A stretch of DNA of 52,295 bases from Stenotrophomonas maltophilia. Lineage in GTDB: Bacteria; Pseudomonadota; Gammaproteobacteria; Xanthomonadales; Xanthomonadaceae. Made by a program: the position numbers and the translations under genes. The DNA lies in assembly GCF_004684085.1 (NCBI RefSeq), contig NZ_SRHZ01000005.1:1-52295 (forward strand), written 5' to 3'. Under the pieces are notes generated by a model. The model was not told the origin of the DNA and did no database searches. It saw only the letters and a list, made by a program, of their open reading frames with translations. Of this stretch, positions 15,068-24,801 are shown piece by piece (positions within the stretch are counted from its first letter, which is position 1; each line of letters opens with the position of its first letter).

Positions 15068-15919
15068 ATGCGCCCCGATTCCATCCTGACCCTGTCCTGC
15101 CCCGACCGTACCGGCATCGTCTACCGCGTGTCCGGCCTGCTGTTCGACCATGGCTGCAATATCCTCGACGCCCAGCAGTTCGGCGACGAGGAAAGCGGCC
15201 GCTTCTTCCTGCGCGTGCATTTCGACCGTGACGCCAGCCTGCCGCTGGAAACCGTGCATGCCGCCATGGCCACGCTCGCCGCCGGTTTCGGCATGGACTG
15301 GCAGCTGCATGATGGCCGCCGCCGCGCACGCCTGCTGGTGCTGGTCAGCAAGCAGGGGCACTGCCTCAACGACCTGCTGTTCCGCGCCCACAGCGGCCAG
15401 CTGAAGGTGGACATCGCGGCGGTGGCATCCAACCATGCCGACTTCGCGCCACTGGCCGCGTCCTACCAGGTGCCGTTCCACCACCTGCCGGTGACCGCTG
15501 ATACGCGCGCGGTACAGGAGCAGCAGATCATCGACCTGGTCGAGCGTGAACGCATCGACCTGGTGGTGCTGGCGCGCTACATGCAGATCCTGTCACCCAC
15601 GCTGTGCCGGGCCCTTGCTGGCCGCGCGATCAACATCCACCACAGCTTCCTGCCCAGCTTCAAGGGTGCGCAGCCGTACCACCAGGCACACGCGCGCGGG
15701 GTCAAGATCATCGGCGCCACCTCGCACTACGTCACCGAGGACCTGGACGAAGGCCCGATCATCGAACAGGACGTGGCCCGCGTGGACCACGCGATGGCAC
15801 CGCGCGAACTGGTGCGGCTGGGCAGCGATACCGAGTCGCTGGTGCTGGCACGCGCCGTGCGCCGCCATGTGGAGCACCGCATCCTGCTCAACGGTCACCG
15901 CACGGTGGTGTTCCGGTAG
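15068..15919 (+). CDS. purU: Formyltetrahydrofolate deformylase
   Basis: This 283-residue enzyme hydrolyses 10-formyl-THF to formate and THF, balancing one-carbon pools and supplying formate for purine synthesis. An N-terminal ACT domain (residues 5-80) precedes a formyl-transferase-type catalytic domain with Asn189, His191 (NIHHSFLPSF) and Asp227 (TEDLDEGPIIEQD). The ATG at 15068 opens the ACT domain directly. The 3' end overlaps the 3' end of the converging NYN gene by 25 bases. Confidence 0.92.
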   Translation: MRPDSILTLSCPDRTGIVYRVSGLLFDHGCNILDAQQFGDEESGRFFLRVHFDRDASLPLETVHAAMATLAAGFGMDWQLHDGRRRARLLVLVSKQGHCLNDLLFRAHSGQLKVDIAAVASNHADFAPLAASYQVPFHHLPVTADTRAVQEQQIIDLVERERIDLVVLARYMQILSPTLCRALAGRAINIHHSFLPSFKGAQPYHQAHARGVKIIGATSHYVTEDLDEGPIIEQDVARVDHAMAPRELVRLGSDTESLVLARAVRRHVEHRILLNGHRTVVFR

Positions 15920-16629
15920 GGTCGGATGGCATCTACTGTCGCGTGCCCCATCACCGTCTTTCCCTCGATCCTGTTCGCAGGCCTGGGGCAGGTGGAGCGG
16001 ACACCGTCGATATGCTCCAGAAGACCCTGAGGGATCGGCGACCACATCGGATCCAGGACGAAGTCCACGCCTTCGCGTCGAGCGAGTTTGGCAGCGGGGA
16101 TGAAGTCGGCATCGCCGGCTATCAGAACAATCTGACGGACTTGTCGTTTGAGAGAAAGTGAAGAGATATCCAGGCCGATACGCATATCGACGCCCTTCTG
16201 CCTGACCTCCGGATGAAGCTCATCGGGCAGAAGCGTGGAGAACGCGCGCTTGCCTTTCAGAAGTGCATCGAGCGTTCGGGAATCGATTGTCCAGGCACTG
16301 GAGTCTGCGAGTTGACCAAGGCGCAGGGCCACTTTTCGTTTCTGCTTCAGGGCCTCGTGCAGGCCGATTCTGAAGCATGCCTCCGGTGAGCGTGCATAGT
16401 CGATGCAGACGCCCGAGATAGGGTTGTGCATCCGCTTTCGAAGCGGCGGGCAGTCGTAGAAGAAGATCCGGTAGAGATCCCGTCGCTCACACCCCGACGA
16501 GGTCAGGTGCGCGAGCGCCCATCGATGCGCTACTTCTGTGGCACGTTCAGCGTTGCTGGCGTTGTGAGGTTCAATCCGGCGGAATCGCTTAACGAAATAA
16601 CCGCCATCGATGAGGATCGCTGTTGGCAT
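15895..16629 (-). CDS. NYN-domain (PIN-like) putative ribonuclease
   Basis: This 244-residue protein has a NYN fold signature: AILIDGGYF (Asp8) at the start, FFYDCPP (Asp59), KGVDMRIGLD (Asp148, Asp154) and LIAGDADFIPA (Asp173, Asp175). These acidic residues match the metal-binding cluster of NYN/LabA-type nucleases, so RNA cleavage is plausible but unproven. I start at ATG 16629 because AAAGGG lies just upstream; the longer frame upstream is spurious. The gene is visibly AT-richer than its neighbours and sits alone between housekeeping genes, which hints at transfer. Confidence 0.75.
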   Translation of the reverse strand: MPTAILIDGGYFVKRFRRIEPHNASNAERATEVAHRWALAHLTSSGCERRDLYRIFFYDCPPLRKRMHNPISGVCIDYARSPEACFRIGLHEALKQKRKVALRLGQLADSSAWTIDSRTLDALLKGKRAFSTLLPDELHPEVRQKGVDMRIGLDISSLSLKRQVRQIVLIAGDADFIPAAKLARREGVDFVLDPMWSPIPQGLLEHIDGVRSTCPRPANRIEGKTVMGHATVDAIRPYRNTTVR

Positions 16630-16818
16630 GCCTTTGCCCTTTCGATTCCACCCAGTAAAAAGCCCCCGGTTCGGCCGTCCCGCGATCTGTAGGGGGGCGT
16701 ACTTGGAGGGCTGGATGCGTCCATTGTGTTGCCGTCCGCAGTGGCCTGCAAGCGGCAGAGGCGACATTCTCGGCATGGGTATCCCGCACCCAGCGACGCA
16801 GCATCCACCAAGAGGCGG

Positions 16819-16841
16819 GTAGCGCCGGGCCGTGCCCGGCG
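16819..16841 (+). repeat. GTAG REP, CGCCGGGC core
   Basis: A 23-base unit with one change in the loop (GTG instead of ATG). It ends 8 bases from the nicotinamidase stop codon. Confidence 0.8.
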
Positions 16842-16849
16842 GTCGCCCG

Positions 16850-17476
16850 TCAGGCGATCGCGATCGCCGCCTTGCCCAACGCCTCGCGCACCATCGTGTC
16901 ATTGGCTTCGGTTACCGGCTTGGTCAGTTCCCACAGGAACTTCACCCGGAAGCCGGACTTCACCGCGTCCTGCGCGCTCCACAGCACGCAGTAGTCGCGG
17001 GCCAGGCCGCACACGTGCACCTCGCGGATGCGGCGCTCGTGCAGCCAGCCGGCCAGACCGGTAGCTGGGCGCTCGCCATCGGGGCCATGGTTCTCGCGAA
17101 AGGCGCTGTACGAATCCACCTGTTGGCGCGTGCCCTTGCGCAGGATCAGGTCGGCCACGGTCCAGTCCACGCCCGGGTGCAGGGCGGCACCGGCGCTGCC
17201 CTGTACGCAGTGGTCCGGCCACAGGGTCTGCGGCTGCGCATGCAGCAGGATGGTCTCGAAGGGGCGTTGGCCGGGGTGCTGGCTGGCGAACGAGGCGTGG
17301 TCGGCCGGGTGCCAGTCCTGGGTCGCCACCACGGTGCGGTACCGGCGCTGCGCCAGCAGATCGGCAATCGGTGCTACCAGCGCATCGCCCTGGTCGCAGG
17401 CCAGCGCACCACCGGGCATGAAGTCCGGCTGCAGGTCGATCACCAGCAGGGCGACATCGGCGGGCAGGGCATTCAT
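16850..17476 (-). CDS. pncA: Nicotinamidase/pyrazinamidase
   Basis: This 208-residue enzyme converts nicotinamide to nicotinate for NAD salvage. The catalytic triad Asp14 (VIDLQPDF), Lys114 (LRKGT) and Cys163 (GLARDYCV) is intact. Metal ligands Asp54, His56 (TQDWHPADH) and His89 (WPDHC) are also present. The start is ATG 17476. It lies 55 bases downstream of queH on the same strand with a hairpin between them. The sirtuin gene about 4 kb away releases nicotinamide, the substrate here, though the two are not in one operon. Confidence 0.92.
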   Translation of the reverse strand: MNALPADVALLVIDLQPDFMPGGALACDQGDALVAPIADLLAQRRYRTVVATQDWHPADHASFASQHPGQRPFETILLHAQPQTLWPDHCVQGSAGAALHPGVDWTVADLILRKGTRQQVDSYSAFRENHGPDGERPATGLAGWLHERRIREVHVCGLARDYCVLWSAQDAVKSGFRVKFLWELTKPVTEANDTMVREALGKAAIAIA

Positions 17477-17495
17477 GGCAGATCCGGTACAACGA

Positions 17496-17522
17496 AAGGG
17501 GCGACCAGCGTGGCCGCCCCTT
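17496..17522 (-). terminator. Hairpin between queH and pncA
   Basis: AAGGGGCG (17496-17503) pairs with CGCCCCTT (17515-17522), and the stem can extend through an inner CC/GG. On the minus strand only TTTCG follows. It may partly terminate queH transcripts or insulate pncA. Confidence 0.35.
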
Positions 17523-17531
17523 GCTTGCGCG

Positions 17532-18203
17532 TCAATCGCCCTGTGGCGTCTCAGCGTCCTGTCCGTAATACAGCAAGCCGATCTTGATCCGCTCGCGGCC
17601 GTTCTCGCGGCGGTGGCGGTTGGCATCGCGCAGCGAGTACACGCAGCCGCAGTACTCCTGCTGGTAGAACTGCTCGCGCTTGCTGATCTCGACCATGCGG
17701 CTGGCACCGCCACCCTTGCGCCAGTTGTAGTCCCAGTACTGCAGCCCGTCGTAGTGCGACGCAGCGCGTACACCGCAGTCGTTGATCTGCGCCATGTTCT
17801 TCCAGCGGGAGATGCCCAGCGATGAACTGATGGTGTCGTAGCCGTGTTCGTGCGCGTACAGCGCAGTGCGCTCGAAACGCATGTCGAAGCACATCGTGCA
17901 GCGGATGCCACGCTCGGGCTCGTTTTCCATGCCGCGTGCACGGCTGAACCAGTTGTCGGTGTCGTAGTCGCAGTCGATGAAGGGAATGCCGTGCTGCTCG
18001 GCGAAGCGGATGTTTTCCTGCTTGCGCAGCTCGTATTCCTTCACCGGGTGGATGTTGGGGTTGTAGAAGAAGATCGCATAGTCGATCCCGGAGGCGGTGA
18101 TCGCCTCCATCACTTCGCCGGAGCAGGGCGCGCAGCATGAATGCAGCAGCAGGCGCTTGCCGTCGTCGGGCAGGGTCAGGGTAGGGCGTTGGAGCTCGGT
18201 CAT
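17532..18203 (-). CDS. queH: Epoxyqueuosine reductase QueH
   Basis: This 223-residue protein catalyses the last step of queuosine tRNA modification as the non-homologous alternative to QueG. Family cysteines are present: Cys23-Cys24 (HSCCAPC), Cys102/Cys105 (RCTMCFDMR) and the late YCGC pair. They serve an iron-sulfur cluster and redox chemistry. The start is ATG 18203 (MTELQRP); the frame continues upstream but without family-like sequence. Confidence 0.9.
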   Translation of the reverse strand: MTELQRPTLTLPDDGKRLLLHSCCAPCSGEVMEAITASGIDYAIFFYNPNIHPVKEYELRKQENIRFAEQHGIPFIDCDYDTDNWFSRARGMENEPERGIRCTMCFDMRFERTALYAHEHGYDTISSSLGISRWKNMAQINDCGVRAASHYDGLQYWDYNWRKGGGASRMVEISKREQFYQQEYCGCVYSLRDANRHRRENGRERIKIGLLYYGQDAETPQGD

Positions 18204-18714
18204 CGTCAGGTACCGCATGGACCGCCGGCAACGGCGGTGGCCCATGCATCAGCGCGTGGGTGAAACAGGGCTGGCCGGATACCGTGAACAGGACGCGCGC
18301 GGCCGCACCGCCTGCACGCGCAGGACGACGACGACCCCGGCAACCTCCCCGCGGAGATTCCAGGTCGAATCAGGGGACGGTCGTGTCCCCCGGCCGGGGC
18401 CGGTATTCGGGCTGATGGACACGGGCCGCAGCCCACCTACTACCTGCCGCTTCCCAGGCGCGAGCCCAGTGCTGTTGGCAGGATTCGTTTCCATTCACCG
18501 CTGCGGGGCAGCTCCGGAATGGGCGCGCGAGGCGCGTTCACCGGATTCCCGTTTAAACCCCTCCCGTCATCTGAAGGGGTACCTTCGGCGTGCCAACGGT
18601 GGACGCGTTGGCGGCAATGGTCAAGGGCCAATGAAAGCGCAGGGTTGTGGCTCGTTTCTCAGGCTGTGAGAGCGCCTCTTGCCATACTGGGTACCGGCAG
18701 ACGGGAGGTGGCTC
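18204..18714. other. Gene-free stretch upstream of the patatin-like gene
   Basis: I see no convincing gene here. Short open frames have arginine-rich, low-complexity translations typical of shadows. Two small inverted repeats are visible: GGGGAC/GTCCCC (18373-18390) and ACCCCT/AGGGGT (18557-18580). A ribosome binding site GGGAGG (18703-18708) belongs to the next gene. Confidence 0.5.
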
Positions 18715-20589
18715 GTGGCGGCGAAGTACTGCGATCTGGTCATGAAAGGCGGCATCACCAGCGGCATCGTGTACCCCAATGCGGTACTGGCGCTGGCCCG
18801 CGAGTATCGCTTCAAGAGCATCGGTGGCACCTCGGCCGGCGCCATTGCTGCGGCGGTGGCGGCCGCGGCGGCATGCGGTGATCGCCGCCAGCAGGCCGGC
18901 GAGCACCTGCCCGGCGACGCGGGCTATGGCGGGTTGTCTGCGGTGTCGGCGCAGCTGTCGCGGCGCGGCTTCATCTACAGCCTGTTCCAGCCCGCACGGG
19001 GCGCGCGCGCGGCCTATCGGCTGCTGGTGGTGCTGACCGGCAATGCCCGCCTGCCGCACAAGCTGCTGTGCCTGGCCGTTGCCGTGTTCGAGATCGCGCC
19101 GCTGGAAGTGCTGGTGTCGCTGGCGCTGCTGCTGGGCCTGGGCTGGTGGGGCGGTGGCTGGAGCGGTGTGGCCGCCACGCTGCTGCCGTCGTTGCTGTGC
19201 GCCTACGGTGCCGGCGTGGCCGGTGCCGCGCTGCGGGTGGCGCGGGTGGCGCGGCGCAACCTGCTGGGCCTGTGCAGCGGCCTCGGCCGCGACGCACGCA
19301 CGCCGGCGTTGACCGAGTGGTTGCATGAGTGCCTGCAGCAGTTGTCCGGCAAGCCGCTGGATGCACCGCTCACCTTCGCCGATCTGCACGATGCGCCGCG
19401 CTATGCCGGCGAGCCGGACAGCCCGCATGCGATCAGTCTGCAGATGATCACCACCTGTGTGTCGCACAACGAGCCGCGTACGCTGCCGTTGGGCGGCGCG
19501 CAGTTCTGGTTCCTGCGCGAGGAGTTCGAGCAGCTGTTCCCCGCCAGCGTGGTGCAGTGGCTGGTGACGCAGGCCGGCCCGCCGCTGGACGTGGAAGGGC
19601 GCCAGTACTACCACCTGCCGCAGGGCCCGAAGCTGCCGGTGCTGGTGGCCACACGCATGAGCCTGAGCTTCCCGCTGCTGATCAGCGCAGTGCCGCTGCA
19701 TGAGCCCTCGCGCCGCGAGCGACGCTGCGAACCCACCGCGCCTGCGGCCGACCAGGAGCACAACGTGGCCGACAGCATGGAAGGGCTGACCAGTGCCGGG
19801 CAGACCTGCGGCCCGGTCATCACCGCTTTCCGCATCTGCTGGTTTTCCGATGGTGGCATCAGCAGCAACTTCCCGATCCACCTGTTCGACGCCGCCTTGC
19901 CGCGCTGGCCGACCTTCGCCATCAACCTGGTCTATCCGCAGCACGCTGAAGAGGTGAGCCACGGCAGCACTGGCCGCCAGTCGCTGGAACACGCGGTGTT
20001 CCTGCCCACCGAAAACCGTCATGGCTGGCAGCGTACCTACCAGTCGATCGCTACGCCGCTGGCGGCCGCAGAACTGGGGCGTTTCCTGTTCGCAGTGGTG
20101 GCGACCATGCAGAACTGGCGCGATCTTCTACAGGCGCGCGCACCGGGCTATCGCGACCGCATCGTGCATGTGAGCCTGCAGGGCGACGAAGGCGGCATGA
20201 ACCTGGACATGCCGCAGGAGGTGCTGACCCGCATCGCCGACAAGGGCAGCCTGGCCGGTGCGCGCTTCTGTTCGTTCTCGTTTGAGAACCACTACTGGAT
20301 CCGCTGGCGCAACCTGGCTTCGGCCTACCAGCGCTACACGCTGGAAGTGGCGCGAACCGACGACCCGGCGCAGCAGGTGCTGGCCTACCGCGCGGCGTAC
20401 TCGATGGTCGCCCGCGGTGAGCCAACGCCGCCGTCCTACAAGCTGGGCTCGGAAGACAAGCGACTGGCTTCGCAGCAGCTATGGGGCTTGATGGTCGAGC
20501 AGGGGCGCAGCTGGGAAGACCTTGGCCCGGATCTTACTGACGGCGCACCACGCCCACTGCCGCAGATGAAGGTCACGCCGATCTACTGA
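18715..20589 (+). CDS. Patatin-like phospholipase with inserted membrane segments
   Basis: This protein of about 624 residues is built around a patatin catalytic core: an oxyanion-hole KGGITSG near residue 11, the nucleophile motif GGTSAG with Ser40, and Asp379 in SDGGISSNFP. Ser and Asp form the usual patatin dyad, so lipid acyl hydrolysis is likely. Between them, residues 95-180 or so contain hydrophobic stretches (LLCLAVAVFEI, VLVSLALLLGLGWW) that suggest membrane attachment. I prefer GTG 18715 because GGGAGG lies 6 bases upstream; a TTG at 18679 would add 12 residues. The substrate is unknown. Confidence 0.75.
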   Translation: MAAKYCDLVMKGGITSGIVYPNAVLALAREYRFKSIGGTSAGAIAAAVAAAAACGDRRQQAGEHLPGDAGYGGLSAVSAQLSRRGFIYSLFQPARGARAAYRLLVVLTGNARLPHKLLCLAVAVFEIAPLEVLVSLALLLGLGWWGGGWSGVAATLLPSLLCAYGAGVAGAALRVARVARRNLLGLCSGLGRDARTPALTEWLHECLQQLSGKPLDAPLTFADLHDAPRYAGEPDSPHAISLQMITTCVSHNEPRTLPLGGAQFWFLREEFEQLFPASVVQWLVTQAGPPLDVEGRQYYHLPQGPKLPVLVATRMSLSFPLLISAVPLHEPSRRERRCEPTAPAADQEHNVADSMEGLTSAGQTCGPVITAFRICWFSDGGISSNFPIHLFDAALPRWPTFAINLVYPQHAEEVSHGSTGRQSLEHAVFLPTENRHGWQRTYQSIATPLAAAELGRFLFAVVATMQNWRDLLQARAPGYRDRIVHVSLQGDEGGMNLDMPQEVLTRIADKGSLAGARFCSFSFENHYWIRWRNLASAYQRYTLEVARTDDPAQQVLAYRAAYSMVARGEPTPPSYKLGSEDKRLASQQLWGLMVEQGRSWEDLGPDLTDGAPRPLPQMKVTPIY

Positions 20590-20613
20590 CCCGATATCCG
20601 GGGCGCCATGGGT

Positions 20614-20660
20614 ATCCACGCATGGCGTGGAGCTACAGTAGATCCACGCCATGCCTGGAT
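20614..20660. repeat. Inverted pair of GTAG REPs with ATCCACGC core
   Basis: Units 20614-20636 (ending CTAC) and 20638-20660 (starting GTAG) lie tail to tail with one base between. Each has one or two changes from the pair at 21682. They fill the gap between the converging patatin and DUF1028 genes. Confidence 0.8.
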
Positions 20661-20671
20661 GCTGCTGGCAG

Positions 20672-21625
20672 CTATCGCCACGGCTCCACCACCGCATCAC
20701 CCTGCAATGGCGCATACAACGGCAACGCCAGCTCCTGCTTCACCCAGCCCGGATTGAGCGCACGCAGGCCGGCCAGGTATTCGCGGGCCAGCGCCGTATC
20801 GCCCTGCCGCATCGCCAAGCGCGCGGCGCGCGCCCAGGTGCGGTCCCAGCCGTGGGCCAGCGACAACGACGTTGCCAGTGCCGCGCGCGCACCCGCCACG
20901 TCACCTGTCTCCCAACGGTCCTCCGCGCGGATGATCGCCTCGTTGGACAGGCGCATGTCGTACAGCTCGCGCAGCTTCGCCACTGCATGTGGGTCGGCGT
21001 CCACGCGCAGGTCGGTGTCCTGCCAGTCGCCCCCGGGCGTGCGCACCAGCAACGCCGCCGACCACTGCCCGCTGCGTTGACCACCCGCTGCCTGACCCGC
21101 CTCCAGCGCCGCCAACAGGCGTGCCGCCAGCGGCCCACGTGAGGCGGCGAAGATGCGCTGCATCGATGCCAGCACCTCGGGCCCGGCCAGGCCATTGCCC
21201 TGCACACTCAGCATGCCGTCGCCGTGCGCGCCGGCCCAGCTGGCCTGCTGCGCGGTGGCGCCGGTGTACTGCGCATTGCCGCCGCGCGCGCTCACCAGTC
21301 CCACCTGTCGTTCGGCAAGCGTGGTGCCATCGAAGTTGCCATCTTCATCCAACAGTTGTCTCAACACCTGCGCAGGCGTGCGGCCTTTGGCCAACAGCTC
21401 TAGGCCTTTGGAACCATAGGTCGGGTTGGTCTCGAACTGGCTGGCGACCGCACCCACCTTCGCCTGTGCCCACGGCACGCCTACGCCCCCGACCGCCAGA
21501 TTGTGCGTGGCCACCGCCACCCCGCAGTCGCCGGCCTCATTGCAGGCCGCAATGGAAAAGGTCGCCCACGCCGGTGTGGCGGTGGCAGCAAGCAGCAGGG
21601 CCAGGCAAGAGCGCAGCAAGGACAT
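20672..21625 (-). CDS. Secreted DUF1028 (Ntn-hydrolase-like) protein
   Basis: This 317-residue protein has a signal peptide ending AWA at about residue 21. The mature chain would begin TFSIAACN, the typical DUF1028 opening, with the Thr in position to act as an N-terminal nucleophile if the Ntn fold is active. The domain covers about residues 21-240 (DCGVAVATHNLAVGGVGVPWAQ), and a helical C-terminal part follows. Enzymatic activity of the family is not well defined. The start is ATG 21625. It lies 3' of the XRE regulator gene on the same strand, separated by a REP pair. Confidence 0.8.
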   Translation of the reverse strand: MSLLRSCLALLLAATATPAWATFSIAACNEAGDCGVAVATHNLAVGGVGVPWAQAKVGAVASQFETNPTYGSKGLELLAKGRTPAQVLRQLLDEDGNFDGTTLAERQVGLVSARGGNAQYTGATAQQASWAGAHGDGMLSVQGNGLAGPEVLASMQRIFAASRGPLAARLLAALEAGQAAGGQRSGQWSAALLVRTPGGDWQDTDLRVDADPHAVAKLRELYDMRLSNEAIIRAEDRWETGDVAGARAALATSLSLAHGWDRTWARAARLAMRQGDTALAREYLAGLRALNPGWVKQELALPLYAPLQGDAVVEPWR

Positions 21626-21681
21626 GGGGTGTCTCCAGGGCGGGCATTGCAATGGGATGCAGCCTACGCACGAAAGGTTTA

Positions 21682-21770
21682 GTAGATCCACGCCATGCGT
21701 GGATGGAGCCCATCGGAATCGAACATTTCGAACATTCATCGAAGAACATCCACGCATGGCGTGGATCTAC
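21682..21770. repeat. Inverted pair of GTAG REPs with ATCCACGC core
   Basis: Unit 21682-21704 begins GTAG, and 21748-21770 ends CTAC. The two are exact reverse complements over 23 bases and flank a 43-base spacer that contains short TCGAA-type repeats. Confidence 0.85.
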
Positions 21771-21798
21771 CGTGTCGACCAAGGTCGGCACCTGCCCC

Positions 21799-23166
21799 CT
21801 ATCGCCCCGGCAACTGGGTAAACGCGCGCTGCATGCAGTCCTCGCGCGGGCACACCCGGCACCCCGGGCCAATCGACACCGAATTGCCCGGGCTCTGCAC
21901 ATCCAGCCCCAGCGAATACACCAGCCGTTCGGCGTGCTGCAGATCGCAGCCCAGCGCCACCGCGAAGGTCTTGCGCGGCTGGCCATGGCCGACCGGCCCG
22001 CTGCTGACCTGCCGCGCCAGCCAGAAATGGCGACGTCCATCGGGCATGCGCGCGGTCTGGGTCAGGATACGGCCGGGCTGGTTGAATGCCTCGTACACGA
22101 TCCACAGCGGACACGAACCACCCACCTGCGAGAAATGGAAATCCGTGGCCGAATGGCGTTTGGACACATTGCCCGCACGGTCCACGCGGATGAAGAAGAA
22201 CGGCAACCCGGGCGCACTGCGTCGCGCCAGCGTGCTCAGCCGGTGGCAGACCGCTTCAAAGCCCACGCCGAACTGGTGCGCCAGCAGTTCGATGTCGTAG
22301 CTGCTGGCCTCGGCCGCACGCAGGAAGCGCATGTACGGCATCACCAGCGCACCGGCGAAGTAGTTCGACAGGCCGATGCGCGCCTGCGCGATGCGTGCCT
22401 CATCGGTGAAGCCGGCACGCGCCACCACCGCATCGATCTGCGGCAGATAGCCGTGCAGGGCCAGTTCGGCCGCCATCTGGAACGCCTGCTGGCCCGGCTC
22501 CAGGTAATCGGGCAGCCACAGCCGCCGGGCACCGGCATCGAACTGGCGCTTCTCGCGCCCGGCCTGCAACGCCGCCACTTCCACCAGTACGCCGTGGCGG
22601 TCGGCCAGCAGCTGGCGCAGCCGGGGTGCCACGTGTCCCGGTGACAGCCCCCACTCGGCGAACAGCTGCTCGGCCAGTTCGTCCAGTTCGGGAATGTGGT
22701 TGTGCATGCGGTTGAAGAACTCCCGCACCTGGTCGCCAGCGGGCAGGGTGCTGCCGGCGCCGGGCTCGCCCAGCTGGAATTCCAGCGCGGCGGCGTGCTC
22801 GCGCAGGGCCAAGTGGCGGCGGTGCAGGTCCAGCAGCGCACGGCTGACCTGCGGCAGGTTGCCGGCCAAGGCGCGCAGTTCGGTGGCGCTGACGTCGGCC
22901 AGGCCCAGGTCGCGCAGGGTCTCGCCCAGTGACTCCTGCAGCGCGGCGGGCTCATCATCGTCGAACAGGGCCGAAACGTCGCCCAATACCTCGCCCAGCT
23001 TCTTCTGCACGGCCGGTGTGAGCGGGCGCTTGTTGCGCTCGATCTGGTTCAGGTAACTGGCCGACAGCCCCAGCGCCCGTGCCAGGTCGGCCTGGCTGTA
23101 GCCACGCTGTTCGCGCAGCCGCAGCAGGCGCAGGCCAAGTTGTCGCTGAGTGGCTGAATAATTCAC
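21799..23166 (-). CDS. XRE/ScfR-family short-chain acyl regulator
   Basis: This 455-residue regulator has an N-terminal XRE helix-turn-helix (residues 8-62, YSQADLARALGLSASYLNQIE), an IrrE/ImmA-like middle region and a C-terminal Cys cluster (Cys436, Cys439, Cys444). This is the architecture of the ScfR/RamB/PrpR group, which responds to short-chain acyl-CoA. It reads divergently from the valine degradation operon 115 bases away and is therefore its likely regulator. The start is GTG 23166; the nearby ATG is out of frame and soon stopped. Confidence 0.85.
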   Translation of the reverse strand: MNYSATQRQLGLRLLRLREQRGYSQADLARALGLSASYLNQIERNKRPLTPAVQKKLGEVLGDVSALFDDDEPAALQESLGETLRDLGLADVSATELRALAGNLPQVSRALLDLHRRHLALREHAAALEFQLGEPGAGSTLPAGDQVREFFNRMHNHIPELDELAEQLFAEWGLSPGHVAPRLRQLLADRHGVLVEVAALQAGREKRQFDAGARRLWLPDYLEPGQQAFQMAAELALHGYLPQIDAVVARAGFTDEARIAQARIGLSNYFAGALVMPYMRFLRAAEASSYDIELLAHQFGVGFEAVCHRLSTLARRSAPGLPFFFIRVDRAGNVSKRHSATDFHFSQVGGSCPLWIVYEAFNQPGRILTQTARMPDGRRHFWLARQVSSGPVGHGQPRKTFAVALGCDLQHAERLVYSLGLDVQSPGNSVSIGPGCRVCPREDCMQRAFTQLPGR

Positions 23167-23183
23167 GGAATTAACATGAATCG

Positions 23184-23201
23184 TCTGGCGTGTTGGCCAG
23201 A
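23184..23201. promoter_or_regulatory. Candidate operator for the ScfR-like regulator
   Basis: TCTGGC (23184-23189) and GCCAGA (23196-23201) form a perfect 6-bp inverted repeat with a 6-base spacer. It sits in the 115-base divergent promoter region between the regulator and mmsA, 17 bases upstream of the regulator start. Confidence 0.45.
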
Positions 23202-23281
23202 TTAAGCGGATTCAGCCCGGAAATCGAGGCGGGTGCTGTGAATAATGCCAAGCATCTTTCGCACCCCGTGGGATTGTCGTC

Positions 23282-24787
23282 ATGACTGTTGCAGCGCCCC
23301 GTATCCGCATGCTGATCGATGGCCAGTTCGTTGAATCGGCCACCTCCCACTGGCAGGACGTGATCAATCCGGCCACCCAGGACGTGCTGGCCAAGGTGCC
23401 GTTCGCCACCACCGGCGAAGTGGACGCCGCCGTCGCCGCCGCCAAGGAAGCCTTCAAGACCTGGCGCAAGACCCCGATCGGTGTCCGTGCGCGCATCTTC
23501 CTGAAGTACCAGCAGCTGATCCGCGAGAACATGAGCGAGCTGGCGCACATCCTTACCGCCGAGCAGGGCAAGACCCTGCCGGACGCCGAAGGCGATGTGT
23601 TCCGCGGCCTGGAAGTGGTCGAGCACGCCGCCGCCATCGGCAACCTGCAGCTGGGCGAGCTGGCCAACAACGTGGCCACCGGCGTCGATACCTACTCGAT
23701 CATGCAGCCGCTGGGCGTGTGCGCCGGTATCACCCCGTTCAACTTCCCGGCGATGATCCCGCTGTGGATGTTCCCGATGGCCATTGCCACCGGCAACACC
23801 TTCATCCTCAAGCCGTCCGAGCAGGACCCGATGGTCACCATGCGCCTGGTCGAGCTTGCCCTGGAAGCCGGCATTCCCAAGGGCGTGCTGAACGTCGTCC
23901 ACGGTGGCGAAGAAGTGGTCAACGCGATCTGCGATCACCCGGACATCAAGGCCGTTTCGTTCGTCGGTTCCACCCGCGTCGGCACCCACGTCTACAACCG
24001 CGCCTCGCTGGCCGGCAAGCGCGTGCAGTGCATGATGGGCGCCAAGAACCACGCGGTGGTGCTGCCGGACGCGAACAAGGAACAGACCCTCAATGCGATG
24101 GTCGGCGCTGCCTTCGGTGCGGCCGGTCAGCGCTGCATGGCAGCCTCCACGCTGGTGCTGGTGGGCGAAGCGCGCGGCTGGGTGCAGGACCTGGTGGCCA
24201 AGGCCAAGACCCTGAAGGTCAGCGGTGGCACCGTGTCCGGCACCGATGTCGGCCCGGTCATTTCCTGCAGCGCCCGTGAGCGCGTGGAAGGCCTGATCGC
24301 CGCCGGCGTGGAGCAGGGCGCCAAGCTGGTGCTCGATGGCCGCAACCCGCAGGTGGATGGTTTCGAGAAGGGCAACTTCGTCGGCCCGACCATCTTTGCC
24401 GGTGTCACCACCGACATGCGCATCTACCAGGAAGAAATCTTCGGGCCGGTGCTGGTCATCCTCGAAGCAGAAACGCTGGAAGACGCCATCGCGATGGTCA
24501 ACAGCAACCCGAACGGCAACGGCACCGCCCTGTTCACCCAGTCCGGCGCAGCCGCACGCAAGTTCCAGGAAGACATCGACGTCGGCCAGGTCGGCATCAA
24601 CGTGCCGATCCCGGTGCCGGTGCCGCTGTTCTCGTTCACCGGTTCGCGCGCGTCCAAGTTGGGCGACCTGGGTCCGTACGGCAAGCAGGTGGTGCTGTTC
24701 TACACCCAGACCAAGACGGTCACCGCGCGCTGGTTCGATGACGAAACGCTGAGCCATGGCGTCAACACCACCATCAGCCTGAAGTAA
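23282..24787 (+). CDS. mmsA: CoA-acylating methylmalonate-semialdehyde dehydrogenase
   Basis: This 501-residue aldehyde dehydrogenase-family enzyme uses NAD and CoA to convert methylmalonate semialdehyde to propionyl-CoA, the last step of valine catabolism. The catalytic Cys285 lies in [11 protein letters not shown], and the cofactor segment [10 protein letters not shown] is clear. It opens an operon of five genes encoding consecutive valine steps. The start is ATG 23282. The next gene begins 14 bases after its stop. Confidence 0.92.
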   Translation: MTVAAPRIRMLIDGQFVESATSHWQDVINPATQDVLAKVPFATTGEVDAAVAAAKEAFKTWRKTPIGVRARIFLKYQQLIRENMSELAHILTAEQGKTLPDAEGDVFRGLEVVEHAAAIGNLQLGELANNVATGVDTYSIMQPLGVCAGITPFNFPAMIPLWMFPMAIATGNTFILKPSEQDPMVTMRLVELALEAGIPKGVLNVVHGGEEVVNAICDHPDIKAVSFVGSTRVGTHVYNRASLAGKRVQCMMGAKNHAVVLPDANKEQTLNAMVGAAFGAAGQRCMAASTLVLVGEARGWVQDLVAKAKTLKVSGGTVSGTDVGPVISCSARERVEGLIAAGVEQGAKLVLDGRNPQVDGFEKGNFVGPTIFAGVTTDMRIYQEEIFGPVLVILEAETLEDAIAMVNSNPNGNGTALFTQSGAAARKFQEDIDVGQVGINVPIPVPVPLFSFTGSRASKLGDLGPYGKQVVLFYTQTKTVTARWFDDETLSHGVNTTISLK

Positions 24788-24801
24788 GGGCAGGAGCAGC
24801 C

